Source: an uncultured bacterium
Lineage (GTDB): Bacteria > Verrucomicrobiota > Kiritimatiellia > RFP12 > UBA1067
Direction: 5' to 3'
Length of the DNA: 64,000 bases
NCBI GenBank assembly: GCA_902761035.1
Contig: CACWIW010000002.1
Span: 50,605 to 114,604 of the forward strand
The notes under the pieces are model-generated. The model was not told where the DNA came from, did not search any database, and was given only the letters and a program-made list of their open reading frames with translations. This document shows positions 31,183-40,792 of this stretch, in pieces. Every line of letters starts with the position of its first letter. Within the stretch, counting starts at the first letter, position 1. A program made the translations under genes and the position numbers.

Positions 31183-32505
31183 TCAATCTTCGACGACATG
31201 GGACACGCGGAAGCCCCTGTTCCAGCCCGCGTTACTTGACGAGGAATATCGGTACGATGCACGGAACCCCGTATCTGTCTGCGAACTGCTTGCCCCCCCA
31301 AAGCCCCTGCCAATATAATACGAGCCTGAACTGCTCGGCGTAAACGCATCCGCATTATTCGCCATGTTACCCGATGCGACTTTGTTTCCTGCAGCATTTC
31401 TATCCCGGCACCACTCCCACACGTTGCCCGCCATGTCATATATTCCCCAGTTGTTTGGAAGAAACGAGCCTACAGCACACGTATAGTCGCCAGGGGCGTT
31501 CATAACCGTGCCGCCGCAGTTGCTTGCACAGACACAGTAATTTGGCAAATCATCACTCGAATCACCCCATGAATAGACGGTCGTCGCGCCCGCGCGCTGC
31601 GCGATCTCGAACATCACTTCCGTCGGCAGATCGAAGTAGAGCCCCGTCTTGAAGTTGAGCCGCTGGAAGAAAGTGCCATTACTGGAAGCAGACATGGAAT
31701 CGGTGGATTGGATGTTCCCACGCACAGTTTGCCAATGAAGACGCTCCACCGGGCGATGTTCCACTACGTCGCCGGTCTTGGCTCGCGTCATCTGCGACGG
31801 ATTTGAGCCGTAGATATTCTGGTATTGTTTCTGCGTAACCAAGAACATGCCAATGTAGTAGTCCTTGGCGGTCTGCCAGTTCTTTCTGCTGTTGGTAGAT
31901 GAATAGTTCACGTTGTCGCCCGTCGGGTAGCCGCCGAGGGCGGTGAGCGCACCGGCGTTGGGAAGGTCGCCATGATCCGCCCACTTCGGAACCTTGCGCA
32001 GGACAAGCTTGGAGGTTTTGTACTCGGCGACGTTGTAGCGGTTATTGGACGCCTCCTGCGTGGTCATCAGCCCTTCGTAATAGACTTCGCCGGACGAGAG
32101 GTTGACGATCATGTAGTCGTTGCCGCTCGGGACGTTCGTGGTGAAGAGCGTGGCGGAGATCGTGCAGTCCGTCGATTTGAGGCCCGACGGCGCGGTCCAC
32201 GTGACGGTGTGCTGTTTTCCGCTCGCGTCACCCTCCGCGCTCGCGCCGAGGGAGTAGCCATGCACGAGGATGTCGCCGTGGCCCGGCACGGACACGTTGA
32301 ACTCGATGCCGCAGTACACGCCCGCCGCATGGTTCTGCCCGTCGGTGACGGTGTAGGTGATGTCCACCTTGTTGTTCCACGGCCAGCGCTGCTGGACGCT
32401 GTTGATGGCGATGCCTGCGGCATTCGCCGCCATCGGGATTGCGGCACCTGCCGCGATTGCCGCCGCCAAGATGGCGGCTTTCCCAGTCAGCTTTCTTATG
32501 TTCAT
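31183..32505 (-). CDS. Secreted SUMF/FGE-fold protein
   Basis: 440 residues. The RKLTGKAAILAAAI signal group is followed by an Ig-like region and the SUMF fold: FLVTQKQYQNIYGSNPSQM, EHRPVERLHW, DLPTEVMFEIAQRAG, YDMAGNVWEWCRD and a final YRYSSSSNAGWNRGFRVSHV. As in the paralogue at 7516 the catalytic cysteines of formylglycine-generating enzyme are absent, so a non-enzymatic or ligand-binding role is more likely. The heptapeptide tag is missing. The 5' leader shows the CCC-GCAA-GGG hairpin (32529-32538) and GAAAGGAAAATC ribosome site. Confidence 0.83.
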   Translation of the reverse strand: MNIRKLTGKAAILAAAIAAGAAIPMAANAAGIAINSVQQRWPWNNKVDITYTVTDGQNHAAGVYCGIEFNVSVPGHGDILVHGYSLGASAEGDASGKQHTVTWTAPSGLKSTDCTISATLFTTNVPSGNDYMIVNLSSGEVYYEGLMTTQEASNNRYNVAEYKTSKLVLRKVPKWADHGDLPNAGALTALGGYPTGDNVNYSSTNSRKNWQTAKDYYIGMFLVTQKQYQNIYGSNPSQMTRAKTGDVVEHRPVERLHWQTVRGNIQSTDSMSASSNGTFFQRLNFKTGLYFDLPTEVMFEIAQRAGATTVYSWGDSSDDLPNYCVCASNCGGTVMNAPGDYTCAVGSFLPNNWGIYDMAGNVWEWCRDRNAAGNKVASGNMANNADAFTPSSSGSYYIGRGFGGASSSQTDTGFRASYRYSSSSNAGWNRGFRVSHVVED

Positions 32506-32619
32506 TTTGATTTTCCTTTCGGAGTTTTCCCTTGCGGGCGGGTTGATTTAAAGAGCTGACAAAGGACATCGGACTTCTGACAACGGACGATTTGCGAAGT
32601 CCGATACCCGTTGCCAAAG

Positions 32620-35292
32620 CTATCTGACGAAGATTGTGAAACCTCTTGAGACGTACAGGCCGTCGTCCTTCTTCACGAAGGAATATTTCTTGTCCTCGTC
32701 GCCGTTCACAAATTCAACCTTCGAGAAGTCGGGGCGGTTGCTGTCGTTCCACGCGACGATCGGCGTGATACCGGAAGGACGCCGGTCGCCGAGTTTCACC
32801 GTCACGGTCGTCGTCTCCCCTTCCTCGGCGGCGGCGAACCTGATCAGCTTGTCTCCGCTTCCGGCGTAGGCGCTCGTGACAGGCCAGCCCGCGCTTTCCG
32901 GCCACTTGGAGAAGTCCATCGTCGAGCCATCCTGCATCGTGCAGCCGTGGAAGTACCGCGTCTCCGGAGTGAACGTGCCGTAAACTTTCATCACGCTGCT
33001 GCCGATGTCGCTTATGGTCCTCGTACCCGCCGCCTCGTAGTCGTGTACGGACACAGGCCCGTAGCATTTCAGGTCGCACGTACACCTCAAATCCACTTCT
33101 GGCGCGATGAATCCAATTTTCGCCGTGTCCTGCCGCACTTCAAGAATGCCGGTTCCGGTCGCGTTGATTCTCCCTGCACCAGATGCCCTGATATTCGTGA
33201 AATACATCGTTTTCCCTCCGCTGAAAGCAATGTCGAGGGTATGTCCCCCAAGATTCATGGAAATCTCCGCATAACTAGCGTTTATCAACCCCCAGTTTCT
33301 TGCGACTTCAAATTTCGAATTGGCGGTAAGCGTAACACCCTTCAAAAGAGCATTGTAAGTGGTGAAATCCACGCCTCCAGTGTTCCGTATCGTTCCACCG
33401 TTCAGCACAAAAGCGGGATATGCCACGAAATACGAGAACCCGTTCAAGTCGAGTACGCCGCCTTCGTCAACCGTGACTGCGGCGCCACTGGTCATCCCGA
33501 ACAAACAAGGCGCAACTTTATTAGTCCCCGCCCGGGTCGGTTTAAGGACGCCTCCGACAACTTCCGTTCCACCCTTGTACTCCTGTACTTTATCGGCATA
33601 GTACGTACCGTAGCCATCTATGACAACCTTGATGTTGCCGAGGTTCAACTGGGTGTTCTGCGCGCCGATGTTCACGCAGCTGTTGGATATGCTGCCGCCG
33701 GCGAACGTGAAGAACCGCATTTCGCCGGTCGTGTCGAAACCCGTGTTCACCACCATGTTTGTGCGCTCTTCGTTGAACACGAGCTCGCCCGACGTCAAGC
33801 GGTGTCCGTTCAGATCGACTACCGTGTCGCCAAGCAGGGTGCGGCCGTATGGCGACCAGTCCTCGTCCGCCTCCAGCCTGACACATGGCAATGCGAAGAG
33901 CTTGTATATCGCATAGCCGCTCGCCGTCCTCGATCCTGCCAACGTACCCGCGTTGTTGTATGTTCCGTCGTCGTTCACGAACTTGCGCCCGACTTTGCCG
34001 TTTTGCAAGACGCACGCCTTCAGTGCCTGCCCATATACGCCGCCCGTGCCGTTCGTGAATCGCATGACGACGCACTTGCACCAGGTTCCGTCGAACATCT
34101 GGAATTCCACGCGAATCGACTGCAACACGTCGCCGTTGTACTCGAGCTTCCTGTTGCAGCCCACGCCCTCGGAACCCGTTCCGATCCAGGCGCCGGTGAA
34201 GCGGCATCCGAAATAGCAGTTCTTGATGCCTTCGAGCGTCGCACCCTCCCACACGAGCGTACTTGACGAAGGGAACACCGTATCGACCTCCTTGACGTAA
34301 ACTGGTTTCGTCGCCGTCAATCCATAGACGCCGTAATCAGCCTGGCCATACCCCGTCGTGACGGACGCGCCTGCTCCGTTGTACGTGCCGTCGCCGTTCG
34401 AGAAGAGGTAGCCAAGCGGTTCATTCGCCGCATTCCGCGCCGCGACGGCCTGGGCACAGACACCGTCCGCTCCGTCCGTGAGCCGCACCACGACGCACTT
34501 GTTGTATCCGCCGTGTATCGCCTGCAGCTCAACTGTCATCTCCGTCACAACGCCTGTCGTTTCGTTCGTGACCGCCCTTCTGTTGTACTCGTTGCAAACG
34601 TACCCAAGAGTAAGGGATCTGCCGCCCATCGAGCATGAGATCGCATAGTCCTTGATCTCGTCGATTGTCACGCCCGGCCATACGAGCATCGGGGAATCCG
34701 ACGGAACGAACTTCGCGAGCTGCAGGTTTCCCGCGCCGTATGAGGTTGCCGACCAAGTGGTGGATAAGGTCATTAGCGCCTTGTAGTTCTTATACGTGAC
34801 AGTCCCATCCGCCGCAACGTTCATGAAATCCGTGGTATCGGCAGTACCTTTGTTCGCGTAAAGCGCCTTCAACGCCTTCACGTAAACGCCGTCCTCGCCG
34901 TCCGTGAACTCCACGCACACGGCCTTCGTCTCGTTGTCAATGATACAGAAATCGCCGAATATCTTCTGTACCGAGTCGGCCGACGGGTAGTACTTGATGT
35001 TGAACAGAGGGACAAGATGCTTGTTTGCAACGTGTCCGCCGATCATGAACGCAAACATGTCGTATCCGTCATCGAGCTTCGCCTTCAGCTGCGCAAGCGT
35101 AAGTCCCTTGAACGCCAGCTTCGTTGATGAAGTCGTGGCGGTCACGTTTGTGGGGCTCACCGGATTGTAGTTGCCCATCGACCATACGGGCTGCGCGTAC
35201 CGTGCCGCACCCGCCCACGCCGGCGTTGCCGCCGCCACGCAGATCGCCGCCGCCAAGATGGCGGCTTTCCCAGTCAGCTTTCTCATGTTCAT
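32620..35292 (-). CDS. Large secreted repeat protein with C-terminal domain and tag
   Basis: 890 residues from ATG 35292. Signal MNMRKLTGKAAILAAAICV. Three repeats of about 130 residues follow, each with a hydrophobic L-x-W-x-G start (LVWPGVTIDEIKDYAISCSM; LVWEGATLEGIKNCYFGCRF), a VELQAIHGGYNKCVVVRLTDG / VEFQMFDGTWCKCVVMRFTNG core and a DGTYN turn. From about 500 on it is a solenoid (VVDLNGHRLTSGELVF, GTEVVGGVLKPTRAG). The last ~95 residues share TMQDGSTMDFS, TVTVKLGDRR and KDDGLYVSRGFTIFVR with the genes at 20505 and 35522. Probably a surface scaffold or adhesin. No enzyme motif. Confidence 0.8.
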   Translation of the reverse strand: MNMRKLTGKAAILAAAICVAAATPAWAGAARYAQPVWSMGNYNPVSPTNVTATTSSTKLAFKGLTLAQLKAKLDDGYDMFAFMIGGHVANKHLVPLFNIKYYPSADSVQKIFGDFCIIDNETKAVCVEFTDGEDGVYVKALKALYANKGTADTTDFMNVAADGTVTYKNYKALMTLSTTWSATSYGAGNLQLAKFVPSDSPMLVWPGVTIDEIKDYAISCSMGGRSLTLGYVCNEYNRRAVTNETTGVVTEMTVELQAIHGGYNKCVVVRLTDGADGVCAQAVAARNAANEPLGYLFSNGDGTYNGAGASVTTGYGQADYGVYGLTATKPVYVKEVDTVFPSSSTLVWEGATLEGIKNCYFGCRFTGAWIGTGSEGVGCNRKLEYNGDVLQSIRVEFQMFDGTWCKCVVMRFTNGTGGVYGQALKACVLQNGKVGRKFVNDDGTYNNAGTLAGSRTASGYAIYKLFALPCVRLEADEDWSPYGRTLLGDTVVDLNGHRLTSGELVFNEERTNMVVNTGFDTTGEMRFFTFAGGSISNSCVNIGAQNTQLNLGNIKVVIDGYGTYYADKVQEYKGGTEVVGGVLKPTRAGTNKVAPCLFGMTSGAAVTVDEGGVLDLNGFSYFVAYPAFVLNGGTIRNTGGVDFTTYNALLKGVTLTANSKFEVARNWGLINASYAEISMNLGGHTLDIAFSGGKTMYFTNIRASGAGRINATGTGILEVRQDTAKIGFIAPEVDLRCTCDLKCYGPVSVHDYEAAGTRTISDIGSSVMKVYGTFTPETRYFHGCTMQDGSTMDFSKWPESAGWPVTSAYAGSGDKLIRFAAAEEGETTTVTVKLGDRRPSGITPIVAWNDSNRPDFSKVEFVNGDEDKKYSFVKKDDGLYVSRGFTIFVR

Positions 35293-35424
35293 TTGCAGAT
35301 TTCCTTTCAAAGCCGTTGGACTCCCCATGAAAGTTTGGCGATATGATAGCACATCCTTCCGTGATTCGTCAATCCCCCCACGCGGATTTTTCTGCGCATC
35401 TATAAAAGTCCAACCGAGTTAGGC

Positions 35425-35518
35425 GGCGCGCTCGGTGATCGCGCCCTACCAGCGGTAGGGGCCGACCACCGGGCGGCCCGCACGGGGAACGGCGCGCTCG
35501 GTGATCGCGCCCTACCAG
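35425..35518. repeat. Cluster of 26-bp GTAGGGC-type hairpin repeats
   Basis: Two identical 28-base direct copies (35425-35452 and 35491-35518, period 66), in reverse orientation, have stem ggcgcg/cgcgcc. Between them is a forward copy ggtaggggccg... (35455-35480) with a different stem. The cluster lies between the converging context of genes 35292 (start) and 35522 (end). Confidence 0.7.
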
Positions 35519-35521
35519 AGC

Positions 35522-38500
35522 CTAATACAGGAAAATGGAGAAGCCCCTGTAGATGTACAGCCCGTCGGCTTCTGCCGCGAACATGCAGTTCCTGCCTTCG
35601 TCGCCGCAGACGAACTTGACACCCTGCGGCCTGACGGACCAGCTGGCGACCTTCTTGCCGTCCTGATCGCCGATGGTACGGTCGCCGAGTTTCACAGACA
35701 CCGTGGTGCCCGGCTGGAATGTCGTCTTTTCTGCGGCAAAAACCACGTCCACACCGTTCGTGCAGAAGCGCGAAAGGTCAAGCGTCGGCGTCAGATGCTG
35801 CGCATCGCCAAGCTGGACGATCGGGCCGGTTAGTTCGCTCCCCGTGTGAATCATGTTCGGCGCGTAGGTGTCGAACACGATCGTGGTCGGATGCCCGGTC
35901 GCGGCCCTGGCCCAGAAACTCGCGCCGCTCTCGAAGATGAGGGACTTGACCGCCGTAAAACCGCCCGCGTCCTGGTTCAATGCGCCGCCGTCGAGAACAG
36001 TCACCACGCATTCGCTTGCCGAGGAGTTGCGCTGATTGAACGACAGCGCGGAATAGACGTCAATTCGGCCCTCGCCCTCGAAGAGCATGCTTGCGAGATC
36101 GACAACAAGGCCATTCGGTCCGGAACCGGAAACCACAGAACCGCCTCCGCTTCCGTCCGACAGGTTTTCAAGCGTCACGCTGCCGTTGAGGACAATCCTG
36201 TCGATGTTAAACGTGGCGTCCGCCGCCGTGACGAGCGTCAGTTTCGCGCCGCTTCCGCCGTTGACGATGAGCGTGTCCATGGACGCAGTTCCGTCAAGCG
36301 TGAGCGTCGTCGTCCCCGTTACGTTGACGCCCGCCGGTCCGCTCGCAGGGGCCGGGACAGTCCTTCCGTCCGCCGTCCATGTCCCCGTGCTCCATGTGAC
36401 AGAGCCGTTCGCCTCCAGCGTCGGCACGGCAGACATGACAAGGTCGTAGGCGTTCGTTCCACCCTCCTCAGTACCGGACAACGTCCACCCCCAGCGAGAC
36501 ACGTCAGACAGGTCAAATGCGTTGTCCGCCGTGTCCTTAAGCGCCGTCGGCACCTTCAGGAGCGGAATGCGCGTCATGCCCGCAAGAGCGGGATCGCTTA
36601 TGTCAACCTTGAGCTTGCCGGAAAGCGACTCGGTGACGTTGAGATAGTGCTCGCCATCAGGATAGTACTCTGCGCCTGGCCCCATCACGAGCCTCTTGAC
36701 CACCCCGTATCCATGAAGTTCGTTCCAGACTCCGAAATCCCTCGCGGTTGAGCCGTAACCTATCGCACCCCCGTACATCTTCAGGTAGGAGACGTCCACC
36801 TCCCTGTCCGTCTGGTTGTTGTAGGTGAATCCCTCATGGACAATCAGCGTCGTCCCCCGGTATGCGTCCAGCCTGTTGATGTTGTCCGTGGCGTTGAACG
36901 TCGCGCCGGCCTGGAGGTCGAGCGTACCCTTCAGGGTGTTGATGTTCCTGAGCGTCATCCACGATTTCGCCGTGAGGGTATGGTTGTTCAGATAGATGAA
37001 GGAAATGACGTCGCTGCGCCCAAGCTTGAACTGTCCGGCGCCGACAGTGGCGTCCGCAGTCAGATGGAGGTCGAAGAGGTAGTTGTTGCTCGCCATCGCG
37101 CCAGAAGACGATGCGAGCGCCCACGGCCAGTCGCCCGCGCCTGCGCCGGCAATGTAGATCGGCGTTTCCTGCCGAATTGTCTTTGCGTTGATGTCGAACG
37201 TACCGCCGTCCTGCACAGTAATCTTGGGCGTATCCCCGAGCACGTTTGCGCTGCCCTGCCGCAGGACACCGCCCGCGACGACGGCCTCGTTGGCCGTGAA
37301 CGATCCGCCCGTCCCCTTCACGAGCGTGAACACGACGTTGGTCGTGCCGTTCAACGTGAACTTTTTGAGCGACGTGGCGGCGCACGTGAGCGTGCCGGTC
37401 ATGGAACATCTTGGCGTCACGCTAAAATCGCCGGCGAACGACGAAAGCCCGCCTATCGCCACGGACGCCACTTCGCCGGGCGCCAGCGAAAGCGTTCCAG
37501 TTCCCGTGACTCCGCCTTCGGCAATGCCGTCGAGCGTCGCGAGCGCCACGGTGCAGGATGCGGGGATGTCGATTGCCGTGAACTGCAGCTTCGCTTCGGT
37601 GAAATCGACGGAGTACGCCCCGTTGACCAGCATCTTGCCGAACGTCCTCCACACGCTCGACGTGACCGCCACGTCGCCCGCAAGGTCAAAGAAGACATCA
37701 TCGCCAGCAGCCGGCATGCAAGACCAATTCTCCCGCGAGTCGAGCGACCCCGTGCCGTCGCTGTTCGTCCAATGTGGCAAGACGACGCGTATGGTCAACG
37801 TGCCGTCGGCGTAGTTGACGATTAGATGGCGAGCTTCGGCGCCGTTGGTGTCGTAAACGACGATGTTCCGCGGCTGGGCCGTGGCATTGAGCACGATGTC
37901 CTCTTCAAGTTCGTTCACCTTACGCAGGGCGAGCGTCGCGCCGTCATCGACCGTGAATGTCCCCGTGGGGCGGTTCGCGCCGATGTCGAATACCACGCCC
38001 GCGCCGACGGATATCGCGCCGGACGCCGTGAGCGTCCCCGTCGCCGCGACGGTGACGTTCGTCTCCACGCCCGCCGCACGCGTCAGCGAAAGCGCCCCGG
38101 CAGCCGTCATTGCGTTCGTTACCGTAAGGTTTCCTTCTAAAACCGCCGTCGCGCCATCGTTGAACGAAAGCTTCGCGGTCGTCCCGTAGCCCATCAGCGA
38201 CGACTTGACGGTCAGCGCGGCGGATGACGTGTCGAGCGTGCGGCCGCGCCATTCAAGCGCGTGAATGGTCACAGGATTGTTCACGTTGACGCTCTCCGTG
38301 ATGCCGTCGCCAAGAACGAACGTTGTATTCCCCTCTTCGGTGTTGATGGCGGATTCATAGAACGCCGCGCCCCTGCCGTTGTAGAGGATAGTGCCCGTTC
38401 CGGGCGTCTTGAGCCTGCGGAACGTGAACCACATTCCGCCAGCGACGGTCAGCGTATGGCCGTCGAGCGCCAGGGAACCTCTTGACGACGAACCACTGGC

Positions 38501-40771
38501 ATAACCGACCTTGAGCTGGCTGTTTTCCGCGCTGCCGATTGTCGCATTCTTCGTCAGTACAAAATTGTGGAAATACTCGCCTGGCACACCACCCGTACAA
38601 GTAAGCGCCCACGGCCAGTCTCCCGCGCCTGCGCCGGCGAGGTAGAACGACGTCGCGCCGTTTACGTTAAGCGCGTTGGAGTCGAACGTGCCGCCGTCCT
38701 CGACCGTCACCTTCGGCGTCGTGCCGAACACGGTCGCGCTTCCCTGCTGGAGGACGCCGTTCGAGACGACCACCTCGTTCGCATAGAACGTGCTGCTGCC
38801 ATTAGACGCGAACGTGACAACGCAGTTTGTGTCCGCCTGCATGATGAACCTGCTCAGCGAAACGTCGGCGTCAAGGGTGAGCGTCACGCTCTTGTGGGCG
38901 ACGACCGTCACCTCCTTGTCAACCGGCACGGAGATTGGAACGGAAGAATCGTCACTGTCGCGCCAGTCGGCCGCGCTCCAGTTGACAGCATCCGCGCCGT
39001 CGGCGGCGATGGCGAGCTGCGCGTTCACGACCAACTTGAACGTGGCGCGGAGCTGCACGGCATACGGTGTCGAAACCTCGATCGACGCGTTGCTCACCGA
39101 ATAGCCGTCCGCAATCGCCCACGTGTCGCCCGTCCACGAGCAAAACTCGTATCTGTTGGGGTCGGAGGTCACCGCCGTAAGAGCAAGTGTACCGCCGCGC
39201 GGAACCCAGCCGTCGGCGGAGGTCACCGCCGCACCGCCTGCAACGCTCACCGCGCCGTACGCATCGGAGGTGGCGTACAGCTTTGCGTAGAGCGTGCCGT
39301 TCTCGTACTTGTAGTCGCTTGCGCGGCCAACGCCATCGTAGAAGCGGAGCGTCCGTTCGGGGTTGTTGTTCTTGTTGCCGTCGCCGTGGAAGGAGCCGTC
39401 GATGATGTTCCTGAAGCCAGCCTCGCCGTTCTCGATGTCGGGCGCGAGGAAGAGGGCCGGCGTGCCGCTCTCGTCCGCCTCGAAAGAATAGATGCGCGCC
39501 TTGCCGTAGTTTTTTGCCCCAGAATTGTTTTCCGCGAACAGGTAAGTCGTAGAGGTTGCATCACCCGTAGCTTTTATGAGTTCTGCGTGCGATGCATTAG
39601 AGTAGAACTGCGCACGGTTGGCATAGTTCGTGACGGCAATCGTCTTACCCACCCGGTCGAACACCGCAATCTGCCGCGACCTTACGGCATCGACACCCAT
39701 GCTGACCCACGAGGCCGTCGTCATGAAGTTCCAGGCAAGTTTGCCGCCGCTTGCCGCACTACCGTTGATATAGAGTCCCTGGGTGAAATCGGTGCAGCGC
39801 GCGCCAAAGATTCGCTGCTGTCCGCGCAGGTCAAGGAACTGGTAGTCCGCCATGATGCGAGTGGTCGCGCCTTGCGCAAAATAGCCGGTGTCGATGTAGC
39901 TGCCAACAGTCGCGTTGGCTGTCGTGTTCGTCGCACCAGACTCGATGTATGCGCTGGGACGGAACGGCGAACCCATGCGGTCTGCCGGATAGAGCGCGGC
40001 GTAGGCCTCCGCGTCGGCATCGGAGAACGCGCCAAAGTAGAAGCGCATGTCGTAGAACGACACGTCGGGATTGCCCCATGTGGTGCTCAAGGCGCCCGGC
40101 ATATACGACATCGTCTGGCAGTATTCCAGACCCTCGCCGACATAGTAGGACTTGGTGCCGCCGCCGACCTTGTGCGTGACCTTCTTCACGCCATCCACGT
40201 ACACCGTCAAGTTAGACGATGCCTTGGCGTACGACATGACCACCGTGTGGAATCCGTTTGTCATGTTGGCCAGCCCCGTGATGGTTTCATGGCCGGTCTC
40301 GACGGCCGCGCTGCCGCTTTTGCGGGTGTCATACAGATACAGTTTTGTGGGGTCGGACGACGAGCAGAGCGAAATCGCGCTGCGTCCGTTTGAGGTGTTC
40401 TGCCTCCCCACCGCGAAAAGGACGCCCTTTTCGTCGTTTCCGGGATGAAGGCACAGCGCAACCGTCCAGTCATGAGTGGCAAGATACGTGTTGGCTACCG
40501 CCGATCCGTTCCAGGTGACGGCACCCCAGTTGCCGTAGGTCGGGTGTACCGCGTTGGCCGCGCCGTTCGGACCGGCCGCAGCCGTTTCACCTTTGTTCTC
40601 GATGAAATCCGCCGTACATTGCGGCCCCAGCAACGCCACGCGCGATCCCGTGGAGAAGCCGTGCCGCAAATGGTAGCTTTCGAGGTTGTTGACCACCGCC
40701 ATTGCGGCGGACGCCGCGAGCAGGGCTGCGAGGGAAAGGAGCGTCTTTATTTTGTGTTGTCCGCTTGACAT
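35522..40771 (-). CDS. Giant LamG/beta-solenoid surface protein with tag
   Basis: 1749 residues from ATG 40771. Sec signal SGQHKIKTLLSLAALLAASAAMA, then NNLESYHLRHGFSTGSRVA, the opening shared with 42665 and 49076. Residues about 30-470 hold two LamG-like halves (TLYLYDTRKSG..., SFEADESGTPALFLAPDI, DGSFHGDGNKNNNPERTLRFY). A Listeria-type repeat domain follows (SVAGGAAVTSADGWVPRGGTLAL), then a long solenoid with duplicated cassettes (VTLTLDADVSLSRFIMQADTNCV; TVQDGGTFDINAKTIRQETPIYI). The C-terminal domain (VSVKLGDR, ADGLYIYRGFSIFLY) carries the tag in its Tyr form. It follows the phosphoesterase gene by about 20 bases, so it is the third gene of an operon. Likely a cell-surface adhesin or glycan scaffold. 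Confidence 0.82.
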   Translation of the reverse strand: MSSGQHKIKTLLSLAALLAASAAMAVVNNLESYHLRHGFSTGSRVALLGPQCTADFIENKGETAAAGPNGAANAVHPTYGNWGAVTWNGSAVANTYLATHDWTVALCLHPGNDEKGVLFAVGRQNTSNGRSAISLCSSSDPTKLYLYDTRKSGSAAVETGHETITGLANMTNGFHTVVMSYAKASSNLTVYVDGVKKVTHKVGGGTKSYYVGEGLEYCQTMSYMPGALSTTWGNPDVSFYDMRFYFGAFSDADAEAYAALYPADRMGSPFRPSAYIESGATNTTANATVGSYIDTGYFAQGATTRIMADYQFLDLRGQQRIFGARCTDFTQGLYINGSAASGGKLAWNFMTTASWVSMGVDAVRSRQIAVFDRVGKTIAVTNYANRAQFYSNASHAELIKATGDATSTTYLFAENNSGAKNYGKARIYSFEADESGTPALFLAPDIENGEAGFRNIIDGSFHGDGNKNNNPERTLRFYDGVGRASDYKYENGTLYAKLYATSDAYGAVSVAGGAAVTSADGWVPRGGTLALTAVTSDPNRYEFCSWTGDTWAIADGYSVSNASIEVSTPYAVQLRATFKLVVNAQLAIAADGADAVNWSAADWRDSDDSSVPISVPVDKEVTVVAHKSVTLTLDADVSLSRFIMQADTNCVVTFASNGSSTFYANEVVVSNGVLQQGSATVFGTTPKVTVEDGGTFDSNALNVNGATSFYLAGAGAGDWPWALTCTGGVPGEYFHNFVLTKNATIGSAENSQLKVGYASGSSSRGSLALDGHTLTVAGGMWFTFRRLKTPGTGTILYNGRGAAFYESAINTEEGNTTFVLGDGITESVNVNNPVTIHALEWRGRTLDTSSAALTVKSSLMGYGTTAKLSFNDGATAVLEGNLTVTNAMTAAGALSLTRAAGVETNVTVAATGTLTASGAISVGAGVVFDIGANRPTGTFTVDDGATLALRKVNELEEDIVLNATAQPRNIVVYDTNGAEARHLIVNYADGTLTIRVVLPHWTNSDGTGSLDSRENWSCMPAAGDDVFFDLAGDVAVTSSVWRTFGKMLVNGAYSVDFTEAKLQFTAIDIPASCTVALATLDGIAEGGVTGTGTLSLAPGEVASVAIGGLSSFAGDFSVTPRCSMTGTLTCAATSLKKFTLNGTTNVVFTLVKGTGGSFTANEAVVAGGVLRQGSANVLGDTPKITVQDGGTFDINAKTIRQETPIYIAGAGAGDWPWALASSSGAMASNNYLFDLHLTADATVGAGQFKLGRSDVISFIYLNNHTLTAKSWMTLRNINTLKGTLDLQAGATFNATDNINRLDAYRGTTLIVHEGFTYNNQTDREVDVSYLKMYGGAIGYGSTARDFGVWNELHGYGVVKRLVMGPGAEYYPDGEHYLNVTESLSGKLKVDISDPALAGMTRIPLLKVPTALKDTADNAFDLSDVSRWGWTLSGTEEGGTNAYDLVMSAVPTLEANGSVTWSTGTWTADGRTVPAPASGPAGVNVTGTTTLTLDGTASMDTLIVNGGSGAKLTLVTAADATFNIDRIVLNGSVTLENLSDGSGGGSVVSGSGPNGLVVDLASMLFEGEGRIDVYSALSFNQRNSSASECVVTVLDGGALNQDAGGFTAVKSLIFESGASFWARAATGHPTTIVFDTYAPNMIHTGSELTGPIVQLGDAQHLTPTLDLSRFCTNGVDVVFAAEKTTFQPGTTVSVKLGDRTIGDQDGKKVASWSVRPQGVKFVCGDEGRNCMFAAEADGLYIYRGFSIFLY

Positions 40772-40792
40772 GGTCGTCACCCTTGCCCTTCC

